Source: Glebionis coronaria
Lineage: Eukaryota > Streptophyta > Magnoliopsida > Asterales > Asteraceae
Assembly (NCBI GenBank): GCA_025667525.1
Contig: CM046874.1
Location: 424,040,400-424,104,399, forward strand
Direction: 5' to 3'
DNA length: 64,000 bases
Part shown: piece by piece, positions 60,919 to 64,000 of the stretch
Position numbering within the stretch: the stretch's first letter is position 1
How the letters are laid out: each line of letters opens with the position of its first letter
Program-made: the position numbers and the translations under genes
The notes under the pieces: model-generated
Database searches by the model: none
What the model saw: only the letters and a program-made list of their open reading frames with translations
What the model was told of the DNA's origin: nothing

Positions 60919-62758
60919 GGGTGGCTCTCGATATCTTGGAGAATCAAGATGTTTTGGTGTTCATGTTCGTTGCTGTGAAGATCTAGGGTTTAGGTTAAAA
61001 CCTTAGATAATTAATTTATGTTACAGTGAAGATGATGGCGACTAGTTGTGATACGATCGCTGCTGAACAGAAGGTTCAATAAAATATTTCGTTATGTAAA
61101 TCTATTGTACGTTTGCAATAGAAAATTATGTCAACAAAACATAAGGTCCACGTGATATGTTTTGTTAATTTATATTCAACGCGACCAAGCCTTCACAATA
61201 ATTATTGATGATTTTTATTGTTGATCGGATCTACGAATATGATGTTCAAAAGTGGATGCATCAACTACTAATCTTAAAATTATGATTATTAATGATCATA
61301 TGTTTAATGATTTGTGATTGGTTATCTATGGCTAGTTGACCAACAAAAGAAGATGCCAAAGTAGACATCACGTGGGGTCTGAACAGAAAGAAACAAAGTT
61401 TGCTTTGTGTGATACGTAATGGTTGACTAAGAGGCAGGGAGTGTTTTAATTGTTGCTATTTTATGCATAGTTTGGTCCACGTGGGTATAATCTCACATGT
61501 GTTTGAGATTATAATATGTTACTCATGGTCCATTTCTCATTTAATGTTGCTATATGGTGAGTTTGGAGTTTACGTGGAGACACAAAAGTAAAGATGCTCG
61601 TCCAACTGTATGCAATTCAACAGTGTATAGCCAGGGGTTCATGTTCCGGTTGTTTGCAACTTGATTGTGATTGGCTGTTGTATCACGTGGGTATAGCATG
61701 AAGGTGGTTGCACAAAACAATGGTATGTTTGCATAATAGGTGATTTTTGGTTCCACTTGTTTTTGTTATTTATTCCTACTGTTATAAATGCATTCCTACA
61801 GTGTGTGGGTTTGGCACAGTTAATAATAAAAACAGTGGTATTAAAAATTCCCCATGCTTTCATTAAAAGTTCCCCCTGCTACGACCCCCTGCCTTCAATA
61901 GTTCCCACTGCTTTCATTAATAGATTCCCACTGTTTTTGAAAGTTCCCCCTGCTGTCAGATTTGGTTTTTGGGACAGCAATGTTTGGAGTTTGGTTATTC
62001 ACAGTAACTGGTGTTAAAGGTATAAAAGGCTTTCATATTGATTGTTTACATAGTCATGAAGGTAATTGACTATTAGCTATTTAAAGATGAAGTAGAATTG
62101 GTTTGAGTATGTGTTTTATTCATGCTTTATTCCGTAATGATGCATTGACAAAAATACGCAAAGGTATGAGATTTTTCTTAGGTTGCTCTATGCTCATATT
62201 TGCTATGATGTTGGTTTTTGTCAAGAGCCTCATCCACTCCCTATACATTCTGAGATGTATATGTTCGTTGTTATGTGGATATTACATCGTATAATACACA
62301 TATTCGGGTTTTTCTACTACTACATCAAATAGGTGATACTGAATTTTCTTCACTTATGATTATTACTTTCAAAGCTTACAGAATTGGAGATTCATAAATG
62401 ACTAGCACAATTTTAGGGGAAGCATATTGTTGAAGTGTTAGTCATTCACGTACGACGTCAAGGTGAAGATTTTTGCTACTTCTCATTAGTATTACTACAA
62501 CTAGTGTGAGTATCTACTGCTCAAAATCATTTTTATTAGGAAAACCATCCCCTATGTGCTTAATGGAGGGTATTTTGAAAAGTAGATTACTTGGGTTTGA
62601 TGTATGATATTGGTTAGTAGTAGTTGAAAATCAAGGTTGTTCACATAGAAGACCCCTATTTGATCATGTCAAAAAGGGGAAGTTGTCTACAAAGAATGTT
62701 CAGCCTGTCGATCTTTGGTGTTGTATGTTTAAGGGGAAGTGTTTTGACATCATCAACT
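60919..62758 (+). other. Element F interior without coding capacity
   Basis: A short frame (MMATSCDTIAAEQ) near 61031 may be the relic of a gag start and ends after about 16 codons. Other frames are short and unlike retroelement proteins. At 61840-61970 the motif ttcccc(c)tgct recurs several times, echoing the cccctgct and ccactgctg motifs of the LTR. Confidence 0.55.
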
Positions 62759-62768
62759 AGGGGAAGAT
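62759..62768 (+). promoter_or_regulatory. Element F polypurine tract
   Basis: aggggaagat directly precedes the 3' LTR start TGTTGGG. Confidence 0.75.
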
Positions 62769-63302
62769 TGTTGGGTCAAAAGTTGATGAGTCAAATCAAT
62801 ATGGAAACAAGAAGGACCAAATATGGCATTAGGAGAAACTTCAAGCTGGTGGACAAAATACAAGAAAGTTTCCCCTGCTACAAAACTTTCCACTGCTGTG
62901 AAGATTCCCCTGCCATGTACTAAAAACATGGAGATTTGGTCAAGTAGTGATAAGAATGAATAATTCCATTTTGATTTGTCATTATTATCTTATTTAGTTT
63001 CCATGTATCCCTAGGTTCCTTAAGTTATAAAAGGAACACCAGACCGTAGGTTTTATTTATTCATTCATATTACTCAAATGTAACCTACAGAGTCTTTGAT
63101 CTCTAGGCATGGGATTCAATGTATACACATGCCTAGAGTGGTTTGTGTTAATCATCAATAATACAAACCCTTTGGGAGTTATTGGTCACTTAAACATCTT
63201 GTTCATGATTATCATTCAATTCCGCTATGTTAATTCATATGAATGTTCATCATCCTAGATTAAATGGTTTTTACTATTTGAGTCTAAGAGCTTGGATCAA
63301 CA
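62769..63302 (+). repeat. Element F 3' LTR (534 bp)
   Basis: Same length as the 5' LTR despite several compensating indels. It ends GATCAACA against gatgg. Confidence 0.9.
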
Positions 63303-64000
63303 GATGGTAGGATAGGTTAAGGCCAATGATTTTTCCAGAACCGGAGGGATCTTCCCAAGGACATTCCATAGCTAGAAATAGTAGTCCTTAGGAGAGATGG
63401 AGAAAGTTTTTGAACGTAGCTGAATGGCGACCAAGTACTTAAGTTAGCATTGGAACAATCACAACAAGGTGCTAGTTATGACGTATTGGTAAGCATTAAA
63501 GGGGTTGAAGAATGAAAAAGAATTGTAATGATAAAGGGTGAAAACAACGCAGCCCTTCTTACAACCTTAGGCAGAAATTGGGTCAACTCATATGTTATTG
63601 AAGATACACATCATGGACCCAGTGATGTAATGCATAACCCATCCCAGCCAACTCAGATATCTCTCAAAAGGTATTTGTTTTAATCACACGGAGATCAACA
63701 CGTTATCTATCGATTTATTCACTCTGAATAAATATGTATTGAAATGGTGGCACTCATCTCCAGCCTCCGATCAATTTAATCCAAAATGCATGATCGAGTA
63801 TAGAGCCATTTGAGATCATGAAATATCTCATTAAGACACATTTCATATTTCCTTGATTCTTTATAAACTGTGAAAAGTAAGAAATTTATTAAGAGTCCTA
63901 CGCAAAATCTTCATGATCTTGCCTGAACATCCGAGTAATACGAAAGTATTTACAATGAAAATGGAAATCCTTCTTGTGCGAACATTAAAAAGCTCTTGGT
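63303..64000 (+). other. Element H 3' tail, second part
   Basis: It resumes the tail after element F and matches 26706-27420 of element S closely (gatggtaggataggtt onward). It is noncoding. The element continues beyond the window, so its LTR is not seen. Confidence 0.7.

Larger units (their letters stand above)
60371..63302 (+). mobile_element. Element F: short non-autonomous copia-like LTR element
   Basis: This is a 2932-bp element with two 534-bp LTRs, a 5-bp target duplication, a primer site and a polypurine tract. Its 1864-bp interior has no gag or pol. The LTRs differ at roughly 25 positions including small indels (about 5%), so it is fairly old. It depends on proteins from another element. 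The LTR start TGTTGGG after aggggaagat and the copia-style primer site favour Ty1/copia. Confidence 0.88.

Noticed and set aside
62624..62923. 99-codon frame at the right end of element F
   Set aside because: It crosses from the interior into the 3' LTR and has no conserved motif.

Overview
The window reads as plant nuclear DNA, and I infer a dicot, most likely Asteraceae. It is almost entirely nested LTR retrotransposons with no complete host gene. The plant assignment rests on long-LTR Ty3/gypsy elements with initiator-Met-tRNA primer sites and chromodomain-like tails, on GT-AG introns, and on Sirevirus-type Ty1/copia elements. The Asteraceae hint comes from copia polyprotein motifs that I recall from that family (for example HMTGD followed by a GHNLFSVG-like stretch, and CVFSTNHDSC). 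I could not search for it.

Layout. 1-9982: element A, a minus-strand gypsy element cut by the left window edge. Its LTR is 3498 bp and its gag-pol is badly decayed. 9983-11300: non-repetitive-looking DNA with a promoter-like block on the minus strand. 11320-12429 and 23860-28785: element S, a copia element that keeps a gag-like reading frame and a long 3' tail but has no protease, integrase or reverse transcriptase. It is split by element B (12430-23854), a young plus-strand gypsy element with two 3120-bp LTRs, a 5-bp target duplication and an uninterrupted 1505-residue Gag-Pol. 28786-49687: element C, a decayed minus-strand gypsy element. Its upstream LTR is split by element D (38512-49479), a plus-strand gypsy element with 2980-bp LTRs, five in-frame stops and three apparent small introns in gag.

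49688-52860 is unassigned AT-rich DNA. 52860-55338 is an LTR related to that of D, with its primer site. 55440-56832 is an LTR-like sequence that I tentatively place in the Tat/Athila group. 56880-57779 is a minus-strand copia fragment joined head to head with a plus-strand copia RT/RNase H pseudogene (57788-59213, element H). The tail of H runs to the window end and is split by F (60371-63302), a 2.9-kb copia element without coding capacity.

How the parts relate. B is the only element that looks able to encode its own proteins. A is a relative of B with nearly identical LTRs but long-dead coding sequence, so it was probably moved in trans. S and H share the same long 3' tail, rich in hairpins and polypurine tracts. 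In S this tail holds about five tandem units, each with up to three hairpins whose stems change in a compensatory way. That array, and the three phase-preserving introns in D, are the most unusual things I found.
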